Source: Larkinella knui (GTDB lineage: Bacteria > Bacteroidota > Bacteroidia > Cytophagales > Spirosomataceae). From it: a DNA stretch of 64,000 nucleotides. Positions 35,284 to 43,845 of the stretch are shown here, piece after piece. Below the pieces are notes generated by a model that was not told where the DNA came from, searched no databases, and was given only the letters and a program-made list of their open reading frames with translations. The stretch's first letter is position 1; each line of letters starts with the position of its first letter. The position numbers and the translations under genes are program-made. Where the stretch lies: contig NZ_RQJP01000005.1 of the NCBI RefSeq assembly GCF_003858645.1, forward strand, positions 186,001 through 250,000. Direction: 5' to 3'.

Positions 35284-37131
35284 TTAATAACCGGGATTTT
35301 GTACCAGTTTATTGTTCCGGTTGATTTCATCCCGACTGATCGGCAGGAAGTAAATCTTGTCGTGCCATTTCCGGTTTTCCTTACCAGTCCCCAGATCCTG
35401 CACACTGTACGTATAGTTGTAGTTGTCTTTGCTATACTTATACGTCGTGACGGTTTTGCCGGGTTTGAGTTTGCCCGAAATGATGATGATCTGGGCCTGT
35501 TTTCCCTGGGTAGCCGGGGCCGTCATCCAGCGTCGAACGTCATAGAACCGCTGTTCTTCAAACAGCATTTCGATATTTTTTTCGTTCTGGAACCGGGTCA
35601 CCAGCGCGGCACCGGTTTCGGTAATGGCCGGCATACCCGCCCGGAAGCGAATTTTGTTGATCCACGTCTTGGCTTCGGCTTCCTGTCCGAGTGCAATCAG
35701 CGCTTCAGCATAATTGAACACCACTTCCGTAAACCGAATCTGAATGGAAGGTACTTCCTGACGGATGTTCTGATCCACCAGGGTTGGGTCCGGGTCCATA
35801 AACTTCCGGATGGCGTAACCCGTCCAGGTTCCGTTCCAGTTTTCGATCGAGCTGTTCCGCGTGTCCAAACCGGAATACTTCGTGGGAGCGGCTGAGCTAC
35901 CTACTTCGTATTCACCCATTTGAATCTGACCGGCCGGGTCGATACCGGCTCCATCGGGCGTACGGGGTTTCCATTGAGCGCCGTCGTAGAGGATGGAAGC
36001 GTAGAAACGGGGATCACGGTTTTCGTAGGGAGCCGAAGCGTGGGCCGGGTTTTTCCAGTCGAACTTCGTACCGTCCATCATTTCGTAGTTGTCTACCAGA
36101 TTTTGGGTTGGTTCACTCGATGTCCAGCCGTGATAGCCGTTCGGCATGTTGTTGCGCGGATACCACGAGCCCCAGTCGTCGAATGAAGCGCGGATGTAGT
36201 ATTTCAGGAAAATACCGTCCGCTTCTCCACCGTTGCGCGACAAATACGCATTGATGTAGTTCTGTTGGCCTTCCGCAGCCGAAACAGGAGCCGTCAGGTT
36301 CAGTTTATAGCCGTACTGGTTCAGGTCGATCACAGCTTTGGCGGCATCGCGGGCTTTCGTCCAGCGGGCAACGCGGTCGCCACTGACATACCCCAGAAGT
36401 TCGGGTTTGGTCGCTGCGGCAATAACGGTCGACTTGGCTTTGGCGGTCGGAATGTCGTGCAAATCACTGGCGGCATACACCAGCACCCGCGATTTCAGCG
36501 CCAGGGCAGCTCCCTGCGTAGCACGGCCACTGGTGAGGGTTTTACCTTTCAGCAGCATGGCGGCCGAATCCAGGTCACTCACGATGGCATTCACACACTC
36601 TTCGTACGTATTCCGGGCGATGGTGAAATCGGGGTTGTCCAGCGTATACGGCGACTTGATGATCGGAATGCCACCGTAGTAACGCAGGAGCTGATTGTAA
36701 AAATAACCCCGCATGAAGTACATTTCACCCTTCATCCGATCGGCAACCGTTGCATTGTCGAACTTGGGTTTCGCCAGATTGGCAATGGCAATGTTGGCCG
36801 CCCGGATGCGGGCATACATGGCACCCCATTCCATCGTGTTTTTAACCGTTCCTAAATTGGAAGGGCTTACGTTTGCTTCAGTAACGTCCTGTTTACCAAA
36901 GCTGTAGAGGGCGTTGTCGGTCTGACAATCCAAACTCATCTGGTCCAGAATGCCGTCCCGCAGGCCATTGTAGACGCCCGTCACAAAAGCTTCTGCCAGG
37001 TTTTGATCCGACCAGACCGCGTCGCCCGACACTTTATCGAGCGGTTTCGTGTCCAGAAAGTCGCTATTGCAAGCTACCATTGTCGCGCCCAACAGCAGGG
37101 TGGACGACAGGCATTTTACTATATAGTTCAT
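35284..37131 (-). CDS. susD: SusD/RagB-family outer-membrane lipoprotein
   Basis: A 615-residue nutrient-binding lid of a SusCD transporter, lipid-anchored at Cys21 (T-M-V-A-C). Family features: S-D-F-L-D-T-K-P-L-D just after the lipid Cys, the TPR-like helical segments with A-N-I-A-I-A-N, G-E-M-Y-F-M-R-G-Y-F-Y-N-Q-L-L-R-Y-Y-G-G-I-P, and near the C-terminus I-R-F-T-E-V-V-F-N-Y-A-E-A and E-Q-R-F-Y-D-V-R-R-W. Length is within the RagB range. It begins 24 bp after susC ends. The substrate cannot be read from the sequence; no glycoside hydrolase accompanies the pair. Confidence 0.95.
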   Translation of the reverse strand: MNYIVKCLSSTLLLGATMVACNSDFLDTKPLDKVSGDAVWSDQNLAEAFVTGVYNGLRDGILDQMSLDCQTDNALYSFGKQDVTEANVSPSNLGTVKNTMEWGAMYARIRAANIAIANLAKPKFDNATVADRMKGEMYFMRGYFYNQLLRYYGGIPIIKSPYTLDNPDFTIARNTYEECVNAIVSDLDSAAMLLKGKTLTSGRATQGAALALKSRVLVYAASDLHDIPTAKAKSTVIAAATKPELLGYVSGDRVARWTKARDAAKAVIDLNQYGYKLNLTAPVSAAEGQQNYINAYLSRNGGEADGIFLKYYIRASFDDWGSWYPRNNMPNGYHGWTSSEPTQNLVDNYEMMDGTKFDWKNPAHASAPYENRDPRFYASILYDGAQWKPRTPDGAGIDPAGQIQMGEYEVGSSAAPTKYSGLDTRNSSIENWNGTWTGYAIRKFMDPDPTLVDQNIRQEVPSIQIRFTEVVFNYAEALIALGQEAEAKTWINKIRFRAGMPAITETGAALVTRFQNEKNIEMLFEEQRFYDVRRWMTAPATQGKQAQIIIISGKLKPGKTVTTYKYSKDNYNYTYSVQDLGTGKENRKWHDKIYFLPISRDEINRNNKLVQNPGY

Positions 37132-37154
37132 AATGTCTTGATTGAGCGTTTGGT

Positions 37155-40100
37155 TTAGAAACTAACTGTTAAACCGGCGTTAAGAACCCGTGCCTGTGGA
37201 TAATACTGCGCGCTGCCGCTGGTCGATTCCGGATCGAAAATACCTTTCATCGCCGGAGCGTACGTAGCCAGGTTGAGTCCGTTTACGTAAACCCGCAAGT
37301 TATTCAGACCGATTTTGCTGGCAATTGTGCTAGGCAGCGAATAACCAATTTCGACGTTCTTCAGACGGATGTAGTCGGTTTTTCTCAGCCAGTAGCTCGT
37401 ACCGTTGGAGAAGTACTGGTTGCTCCGGTCAACAATGCGGGGATCAACCGAGCTTGGGTTGTCAACTGTCCAGCGGTGATCGTAGCTCCACGCCAGGAAG
37501 TTACCGATGGTGCCCGACTCCGTTTGGAGGAAGATCTGGCCACCCGCCGATGCCTGGATCAGCATGCTGAAATCGAAGCCTTTCCAGGCCAGCGTTCCGT
37601 TGAAACCGCCCTGGAAGCGGGGTTGGTTGTTGCGGTCGGCCCGAACTCGGTCGTCGCCATTAATCTTGCCGTCACCGTTGATGTCCTTCAGTTTCATGTC
37701 GCCGGGGCGCAGCAAGCTGGCACCGACACCGCTGTAATCCAGGGTGTTTTTGTCGATGTCGGCCTGCGAAACGAAGATACCGTCATATTGGTAGAGCAGT
37801 GTACCGTTGGCTTGGTTCGGATCGTTGACGTTGCTCGGGATAGGCTTGCCCGTCGACCGTTGCCATTCGGGAGCGCCCGGTGTTTCGTCCCAGAACGTAA
37901 TGGTGTTCTTGGCATAACCGCCGTTTACGCTGACGCTGTATTTCAGTTCACCGGCCTGGCCGTTGTAACCCACCCGGAATTCGTACCCTTTATTGCTTAC
38001 TTTACCGATGTTGGTAGCAGGCAGGGTCATACCGGTGGTTTGCGGAATGGAAGCACTTTTGCGCCACAGGATGTTCGAGCGATTGTTCTTGAATACGTCG
38101 AATTCGAAGAAAATCTTGCCGTTCAAGGCCGATCCTTCCAGACCAATGTCCGCATTTTTAGCTACTTCCCAGGTCAGGGTGGTGTTCGGTACGCCGTTTT
38201 CATACAGCGTCTGGGCCACCTGGCCGCCCGTTACATAACCCCAGTTTGCATTGGCCGCATCGCCATAGGCATACGTTGGCAGGTAATCGTATTCGCGCAG
38301 GGCATCATTAAAATAGACCTGGTCGTTCCCCAACTGACCGTATGACGCCCGCAATTTGAGGGAGTTGATGGCCGGAATGGCATTCTTGAAGAAGTTTTCT
38401 TCGGAAATACGCCAGCCCGCCGATACGCCCGGGAAGAAACCCCACCGGCTTGCTTTCGGGAACATGTAGGAACCATCGTACCGCCACAGGAACTCGGCGA
38501 GGTACTTTTCTTTGTAGTTATAAGCCGCCCGACCGAAATAACTCATCCGGGCCCGTTCCCAGGCAGCGGTGGTGTTGCTGTTTTTTTCGGCACTACCACC
38601 GGCGAATAACTGGTCGATGGCCGTTGAAGCAAAATACTTCCGATAGCCCGAGAAACCGTTCGAGTTGGAGGCTTCTTTGGTGATCCCCGCCAGCAAGGTG
38701 ATGCCGTGGTTCGCACCAAATACGCGGTCGTACGTCAAAATACCCGACAGCAGGGAGTTGAACTGGTCGTTCGTATACTGGTTGAGGGTTGCCTGAGCCG
38801 GTCCTTTGGCTACCCGGTTCAGGATAGGCTGTTTGTTGGCATCGTACGATGTGTAATCCCAGCTATAGACGTACCAGGGCGTTTGCCAGGTTTTGCCTTG
38901 CTGAATGTATTTGTCCAAAGCTACGCTACCGCTGAATTTCAGACCAGCAATCCACGGGTTGGTGATGTTAACGGTGGCATTGCTTTGCAGGTAGTAGCGC
39001 GTATCGCGGTCGTAACCCGTTGCGCTGGTTGTCACCAGAACCGGCTGCTGACCGTTTTCGATGTCAGGAGCGGGTAGCCCGTTTGGCCAGAAAGCCGGTT
39101 TGTTGGGATACCCCCGCATCAGCATCCGGAAAATAGCACCCGCACCAACGGTCGGGAAAAACCGGTTTTCCTGACGACCAACCACACCAACCACGGTATT
39201 GATGTACTTGTTGACTTTGGCATCCAGGTTCAGGCGGAAGTCATACTGCTTGTAACCCGTTGCGGAGTTTTTGTAATAGGCATCCTGATTCTGGTAGTTG
39301 GCCGATACGAGGTATTTGATGTTTTCGCTTCCTCCAATCAATTGCAACGTATGTTTCACCTGTGGTGACCATTTTTTCAGGGCGTCGCCGAACCAGTCGG
39401 TGTTGGGGTGCGCCCAGGGGTCCGAACCGTCGTTGAACTTCTTGATATCGTCGGGCGTGAAGGCGGCTTTGGCGATGGCTCCGTTATCCGGCCGGGTAAA
39501 CGTTCCCGTGGTATTGAACGCATCCGAAGCGGCTTTCCAGTACTGAGCGGGCAGGTTATACACATTGATCTCGTTGTTCAACTGGGCATATTGCGCAGCG
39601 GTTGCCATTTTTGGAATAACCGTTGGCTGCGAAAAGCCCTGGTTGAAGCTGTAGGATAATTCCGGCTTACCGGTTTTACCGCGTTTGGTCGTTACCAGAA
39701 TAACCCCGTTGGCAGCCCGTGAACCGTAAATGGCGGCTGCGGCATCTTTCAAAACGGAGATGCTTTCCACATCGGCCGGGTTGATCCGGTCGAAACCCCC
39801 GGCCCGCGCCGGAACCCCGTCAATTACGATCAGGGCGTCGTTGTTCCCCAGGGTGTTGGAACCCCGAATCCGGATTTTAGAACCATCATAACCCGGTTCA
39901 CCGCTGGAGTTAGTGGCAATAACGCCCGGCATCCGTCCCGCGATGGAGTTACTCATGTTCATGGCTGGTGATTTAACCAAGTCCGTTCCTTTTACGGTGG
40001 CTACAGAACCCGTAATGGTTTCTTTTTTCTGCTCACCATAGCCCACGACCACCACTTCGTTGAGCGTACTGATGTCGTCCACCAGCTTGACGTCAACAAC

Positions 40101-40394
40101 CGAGCGGCCTCCAATCGCGACTTCCTGACTTACGTAGCCAATAAATGAAAAGACCAGGGTTGCATTCTTATTCGGTACGTTGAGGGTGTAAGTACCATCC
40201 GCCGTTGTCGTTGTTCCCTGCGTGGTGCCTTTGACCACAATACTCACGCCAGGGAGTGCGTCTCCCTGTCCCCCGCTGACCTTCCCTTTTATGGTCGAGC
40301 TTTGAGCAAATGCCCCGGTGACAGTAGCAATCATTAGATAAAGTACCAATAGATACCTATTTTCTGGAGGTATCCCATGAGTAGACTTTTTCAT
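37155..40394 (-). CDS. susC: SusC/RagA-family TonB-linked outer-membrane transporter
   Basis: A 1079-residue TonB-dependent channel that pairs with SusD. The start at 40394 (M-K-K-S-T-H) gives a signal peptide ending F-A-Q; an ATG two codons upstream is also possible. Order: signal, carboxypeptidase-regulatory-like domain (I-K-G-K-V-S-G-G ... L-P-G-V-S-I-V-V-K-G-T), the SusC signature L-N-E-V-V-V-V-G-Y-G, plug with G-R-M-P-G-V and I-R-I-R-G-S-N-T-L, V-L-K-D-A-A-A-A-I-Y-G-S-R, then a beta-barrel ending V-L-N-A-G-L-T-V-S-F. No N-terminal anti-sigma-interacting (STN) domain is seen, so regulation by a FecR/sigma pair is not indicated. Confidence 0.96.
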   Translation of the reverse strand: MKKSTHGIPPENRYLLVLYLMIATVTGAFAQSSTIKGKVSGGQGDALPGVSIVVKGTTQGTTTTADGTYTLNVPNKNATLVFSFIGYVSQEVAIGGRSVVDVKLVDDISTLNEVVVVGYGEQKKETITGSVATVKGTDLVKSPAMNMSNSIAGRMPGVIATNSSGEPGYDGSKIRIRGSNTLGNNDALIVIDGVPARAGGFDRINPADVESISVLKDAAAAIYGSRAANGVILVTTKRGKTGKPELSYSFNQGFSQPTVIPKMATAAQYAQLNNEINVYNLPAQYWKAASDAFNTTGTFTRPDNGAIAKAAFTPDDIKKFNDGSDPWAHPNTDWFGDALKKWSPQVKHTLQLIGGSENIKYLVSANYQNQDAYYKNSATGYKQYDFRLNLDAKVNKYINTVVGVVGRQENRFFPTVGAGAIFRMLMRGYPNKPAFWPNGLPAPDIENGQQPVLVTTSATGYDRDTRYYLQSNATVNITNPWIAGLKFSGSVALDKYIQQGKTWQTPWYVYSWDYTSYDANKQPILNRVAKGPAQATLNQYTNDQFNSLLSGILTYDRVFGANHGITLLAGITKEASNSNGFSGYRKYFASTAIDQLFAGGSAEKNSNTTAAWERARMSYFGRAAYNYKEKYLAEFLWRYDGSYMFPKASRWGFFPGVSAGWRISEENFFKNAIPAINSLKLRASYGQLGNDQVYFNDALREYDYLPTYAYGDAANANWGYVTGGQVAQTLYENGVPNTTLTWEVAKNADIGLEGSALNGKIFFEFDVFKNNRSNILWRKSASIPQTTGMTLPATNIGKVSNKGYEFRVGYNGQAGELKYSVSVNGGYAKNTITFWDETPGAPEWQRSTGKPIPSNVNDPNQANGTLLYQYDGIFVSQADIDKNTLDYSGVGASLLRPGDMKLKDINGDGKINGDDRVRADRNNQPRFQGGFNGTLAWKGFDFSMLIQASAGGQIFLQTESGTIGNFLAWSYDHRWTVDNPSSVDPRIVDRSNQYFSNGTSYWLRKTDYIRLKNVEIGYSLPSTIASKIGLNNLRVYVNGLNLATYAPAMKGIFDPESTSGSAQYYPQARVLNAGLTVSF

Positions 40395-41320
40395 ACACAT
40401 AAGAGGGATTAGATTAAGTAAGAAATAGAGTTGGTAAGCATTAAAGCGTAAAAAGACTCTCACGTACAGCAAGCGTGGACAGCAGGAAGAGCATAGTTGT
40501 CACTAAGACTCCGGCGTCTGTTAATGCCGGAAACCGCATTCAGGAATTGAGTGGGAACTACTTATACCGGGGGAAAACTCAAATAATGGAAGTAGGTGTT
40601 TATCATAATTAATAGAGATGGTTTAGTAGGATTGAATAAGACAAAGGAAAACTATTTTCCCCAATTTATTCGTCAATTAGTAACAATTAAGTAGAGAATA
40701 TCAACATACTATTGCCATTGATTGGGACAAAATTTGGTAAAATTTGACTTCTTCCAAATTCAGCTTTGACGACCCTCAGGCCAATTGTAAAGTCTGAATT
40801 TCAACGTTAAGTTAATAATAGAATATTAATAATAAAATATTGGAACTATAAAAGTCAAAAGTGAGTCAAAACCGGTTAAAAAATAGTCACCTGTCGGCGA
40901 TTTTCTTCAGCGGCCCCAAGTAATCCTGTCGGTTAATCCGACCCGCTAATCGTGAATCGACGGGGTGTTCATGACCGGTTTCGGTACCGTCCCGACCGAC
41001 CTTTCGAAACAACAATTTTGCCAGTGCCCACCGCGCCGATCAGCAAACAGGCCGGGTAGTTGGCGTCTGTACAGCCCTCGCTAGTTGAATCGCTTGGTAT
41101 GCCATGCGCTATGGCGGTTATCATTGCATTGGCAACGGTTTCGCTCCGATGGAGTTAAAAATGAAAAGTGAAGAGTTGGCTGACGCACGTGTTTCAGCTT
41201 GCGTCAGCCAACTCTTCACTCTTAACTTTTTTTAACAGGCTGTTTATAAGGTAGAACGATGGCGGAAACGGGATGGCGAGTACCTTTAGGGCAACCAAAA
41301 CCGGCTTGCCAACGGGATGT
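40395..41320. other. AT-rich divergent intergenic region upstream of susC
   Basis: About 0.9 kb between susC (minus) and the first permease (plus). The part nearest susC (40500-40870) is strongly AT-rich with homopolymer runs but no exact TAnnTTTG facing susC. The rest holds short non-informative frames and the inverted repeat at 41167-41220. A TACCTTTA (41281-41288, one mismatch from the -7 consensus) precedes the permease ATG by 33 bp. Confidence 0.5.
41167..41239 (+). terminator. 21-bp inverted repeat with T-tract
   Basis: Arms 41167-41187 and 41200-41220 are perfect complements over 21 bp with a 12-nt loop, followed by CTTAAC and seven T. It has rho-independent terminator form on the plus strand, although no plus-strand gene ends nearby. 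Its tail CTTCACTCTTAAC-T7-AAC is identical to that at 58705-58727 after another permease. Confidence 0.7.
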
Positions 41321-43714
41321 ATGCTACAGAACTACTTCAAAATCGCCTGGCGAAATTTAACGTCGCAACGGAGCTACACGCTGCTGAATATCCTCGGTTT
41401 GTCCGTCGGAATGGCGGGTGGGCTGCTCATTTTTTTGTTCGTCCACTACCACCTGAGCACCGACCGGCACCACGCCAAATTTGACCGGATTTTTCGGGTG
41501 GTAACGGACATGCACCTCGACGATGGCTCTGTCGAGTATTATCCCGAAGCCCCGCTTCCAATGGCGCAGGTCTTACGAACGGATTTTTCGCAGGTTGAGC
41601 AGGCGGCTTTTCTGATCATGAACCGCGAACTGACCGTCAGTTATCTGAAAAACGGAAAACCGGTTCGGTTCATGGAACACAAAGGTACGGCGTTTGTCGA
41701 GCCGCAACTGTTTGCTATTCTGGATTATACGTGGTTGCGCGGTGATCCGAAAACCGCCCTCCGGGAAACCAATAGTGTGGTTTTGACCGAATCGTGGGCC
41801 AAAAAATACTTTGGCGACGCCGACCCAATGGGCCAAACGCTGAATCTAAAACCCGGGATCGACGCCAAAGTAACCGGCGTTCTGGCCGACCCGCCCAAAA
41901 CCACCGACACCGATATTCGTTTTTTTATTTCTCTGGCAACCCTCAAGGTGTTCAGCCCGGATTATAACCAGGCGGACTGGAGCTGGCTCAATAGCAATTA
42001 CCGGCTTTTTGTGACGCTCAAAGACCCTGAATCGGCCGGTAGTCTGGAAGCCGCCATGCCCGCTCTGGTCAAGAAGCATTTGGGTAGTAATGTCCTCCAA
42101 TTTCATTTCCAGCCGCTCCGGGAAAGTCATTTCGATGTTCGGCGGATGATGGGTGGCGCCACCGCCATCCGCCCGTCGCTGCTCTGGTCGCTGGGGCTGG
42201 TGGGGTTGTTTCTGGTGCTGACGGCCTGCATCAATTTCGTCAATCTGGCCACGGCCCAGGCACTTCGGCGGGGCAAAGAAGTCGGGATTCGCAAAACACT
42301 CGGCAGCACCCGGGCGCAACTGGTTCGGCAGTTTTTGCTCGAAACCGCCCTGATTGTGCTGGCGGCCACCAGTTTAGCCCTGCTGATCGCCGTATTGAGC
42401 CTGCCGGTTTTCAACCAGTGGGTCGGTATCAGTTTATCGCTGCGTCTGGACGGCCCGACGCTCGGTTTTATCGCCTTGTTGATTGGCGTCGTCATTCTGC
42501 TGGCGGGCGGTTATCCGGCTGCGGTTTTGTCGGGTTTTAGTCCGTGGGCGGCTTTGAAAGGCAAACTGTCGGCCAAATCCGGGGGTAGCTATTCCGTCCG
42601 GCAGTCGTTGATTGTCATGCAATTTGTGATTTGCCAGGCTCTGATCATCGGTTCGCTGGTGGTGGCCACGCAGGTTCGGTATATTCAAAACGCCGATGTG
42701 GGTTTCAGGAAAGACAACGTCGTGGTGGTAAACCTGCCCAATCCGCAGAAAGCAGCGCGGGAAACGTTTAAAAATGAACTGCTTCAGTATCCCGAAATCA
42801 AATCGATCAGTGCCAGCCACCGCCCGCCATCGGCGCTGATTATGAACGGGGGTTCGTTTAAGTTTGGCGACAAGGCCGAATGGACGGTTTTTCCGATTCG
42901 GGAGCGGCTGGCCGATGCCGGTTACCTCAATACGTACGGTTTACAACTCGTTGCGGGCCGGAATATTTCGGAAAGCGATACGATTCGGGAATACCTGATC
43001 AACGAAGCCCTGCTGCGGAAGCTGAATATCCGTGATCCGCAGCAGGTGCTGGGCCGCAAAATGCAGTATTACCTGTCGCCGGTTGCGCTGCCGATTGTGG
43101 GCGTGGTGAAAGATTTTCATTTGCGGTCGTTGCGCGACGAAATAGCGCCGTGCTTTATTGCCAGCTATTTTAAAATGTACGAGCGGCTGGGCATCCGGAT
43201 TTCGGGGTCTAATCCGCAGCAAACCGTTCAGCGCATCCGGAACGTCTGGGAGAAATTGTATCCCGATGCGGTTTTTGAGTATGAATTTCTGGACGAGCAA
43301 CTGGCGCAATTTTACGAAACCGAGAACCTGCTATTCCGGCTGGTCAATACGTTTGCCGGGATTGCCATTCTGATTTGCGGACTCGGTTTATACGGTCTGG
43401 TGTCGCTGGTGGTGGTTCAGCGGACTAAGGAAATTGGCGTTCGGAAAGTGCTGGGCGCATCGGTCGCCAGCATCGTTGCGCTGCTTTCGAAAGACTTCCT
43501 GAAACTGGTACTGATTGCTATGGTCATTGCGTCGCCGATTGCGGGTTACGCCATGAGCCAGTGGTTAAAGGATTTTGCCTACAAAATTGACCTTTCGTGG
43601 TGGATGTTCGCGCTGGCGGGTGGGTTGGCGGTTTTGGTGGCCTTGTTAACGGTTTCGTTTCAAAGCATCAAAGCCGCGTTGGCGAATCCGGTGAAGAGTC
43701 TGCGGTCGGAATAG
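41321..43714 (+). CDS. FtsX/MacB-type ABC transporter permease (1)
   Basis: A 797-residue inner-membrane permease with two MacB_PCD-FtsX halves. The ATG at 41321 (M-L-Q-N-Y-F-K-I-A-W-R-N-L) matches the family start. TM1 (L-L-N-I-L-G-L-S-V-G-M-A-G-G) leads to a periplasmic domain, then three TM helices with A-C-I-N-F-V-N-L-A-T-A-Q-A and E-V-G-I-R-K-T-L-G-S, a second TM and periplasmic domain, and a C-terminal FtsX domain with E-I-G-V-R-K-V-L-G-A-S-V, ending V-K-S-L-R-S-E. Family members act with a separate ATPase, likely in envelope stress or peptide/lipid export. No ATPase gene is adjacent. Confidence 0.92.
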   Translation: MLQNYFKIAWRNLTSQRSYTLLNILGLSVGMAGGLLIFLFVHYHLSTDRHHAKFDRIFRVVTDMHLDDGSVEYYPEAPLPMAQVLRTDFSQVEQAAFLIMNRELTVSYLKNGKPVRFMEHKGTAFVEPQLFAILDYTWLRGDPKTALRETNSVVLTESWAKKYFGDADPMGQTLNLKPGIDAKVTGVLADPPKTTDTDIRFFISLATLKVFSPDYNQADWSWLNSNYRLFVTLKDPESAGSLEAAMPALVKKHLGSNVLQFHFQPLRESHFDVRRMMGGATAIRPSLLWSLGLVGLFLVLTACINFVNLATAQALRRGKEVGIRKTLGSTRAQLVRQFLLETALIVLAATSLALLIAVLSLPVFNQWVGISLSLRLDGPTLGFIALLIGVVILLAGGYPAAVLSGFSPWAALKGKLSAKSGGSYSVRQSLIVMQFVICQALIIGSLVVATQVRYIQNADVGFRKDNVVVVNLPNPQKAARETFKNELLQYPEIKSISASHRPPSALIMNGGSFKFGDKAEWTVFPIRERLADAGYLNTYGLQLVAGRNISESDTIREYLINEALLRKLNIRDPQQVLGRKMQYYLSPVALPIVGVVKDFHLRSLRDEIAPCFIASYFKMYERLGIRISGSNPQQTVQRIRNVWEKLYPDAVFEYEFLDEQLAQFYETENLLFRLVNTFAGIAILICGLGLYGLVSLVVVQRTKEIGVRKVLGASVASIVALLSKDFLKLVLIAMVIASPIAGYAMSQWLKDFAYKIDLSWWMFALAGGLAVLVALLTVSFQSIKAALANPVKSLRSE

Positions 43715-43807
43715 GAACACGGATTGAGCGGATGGACCGGATTTTCACGGATAAAATTGGATGAAAAATCAGTTCTGATCCGTTCCATCCGCTCGATCCG
43801 TGTTCCT
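43713..43807. repeat. 24-bp inverted repeat at the permease 1 stop codon
   Basis: Arms 43713-43736 and 43784-43807 match as reverse complements at 23 of 24 positions; the left arm starts inside the TAG stop codon of permease 1. The spacer of 47 nt contains a weaker GGATTTTCACGGAT-like echo. It ends 38 bp before the next permease start. A degenerate relative lies after permease 2 (about 46220-46325). Confidence 0.88.
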
Positions 43808-43845
43808 ATCCATGTTAAATGGGTTAGTCAAACAATATATAATTC

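Noticed and set aside
40930-41160. Minus-strand frame with a G-A-V-G-T-G-K stretch resembling a P-loop, upstream of permease 1
   Set aside because: About 50 codons from an ATG, no further ATPase motif, no ribosome site, and composition unlike coding DNA around it; probably chance.
41274-41289. TGGCGAGTACCTTTAG upstream of permease 1 as a sigma-54 promoter
   Set aside because: Lacks the -12 G, lies 47 rather than 52 bp from the ATG, and has no TGTCCG sites upstream; a TACCTTTA -7-like box is a simpler explanation.
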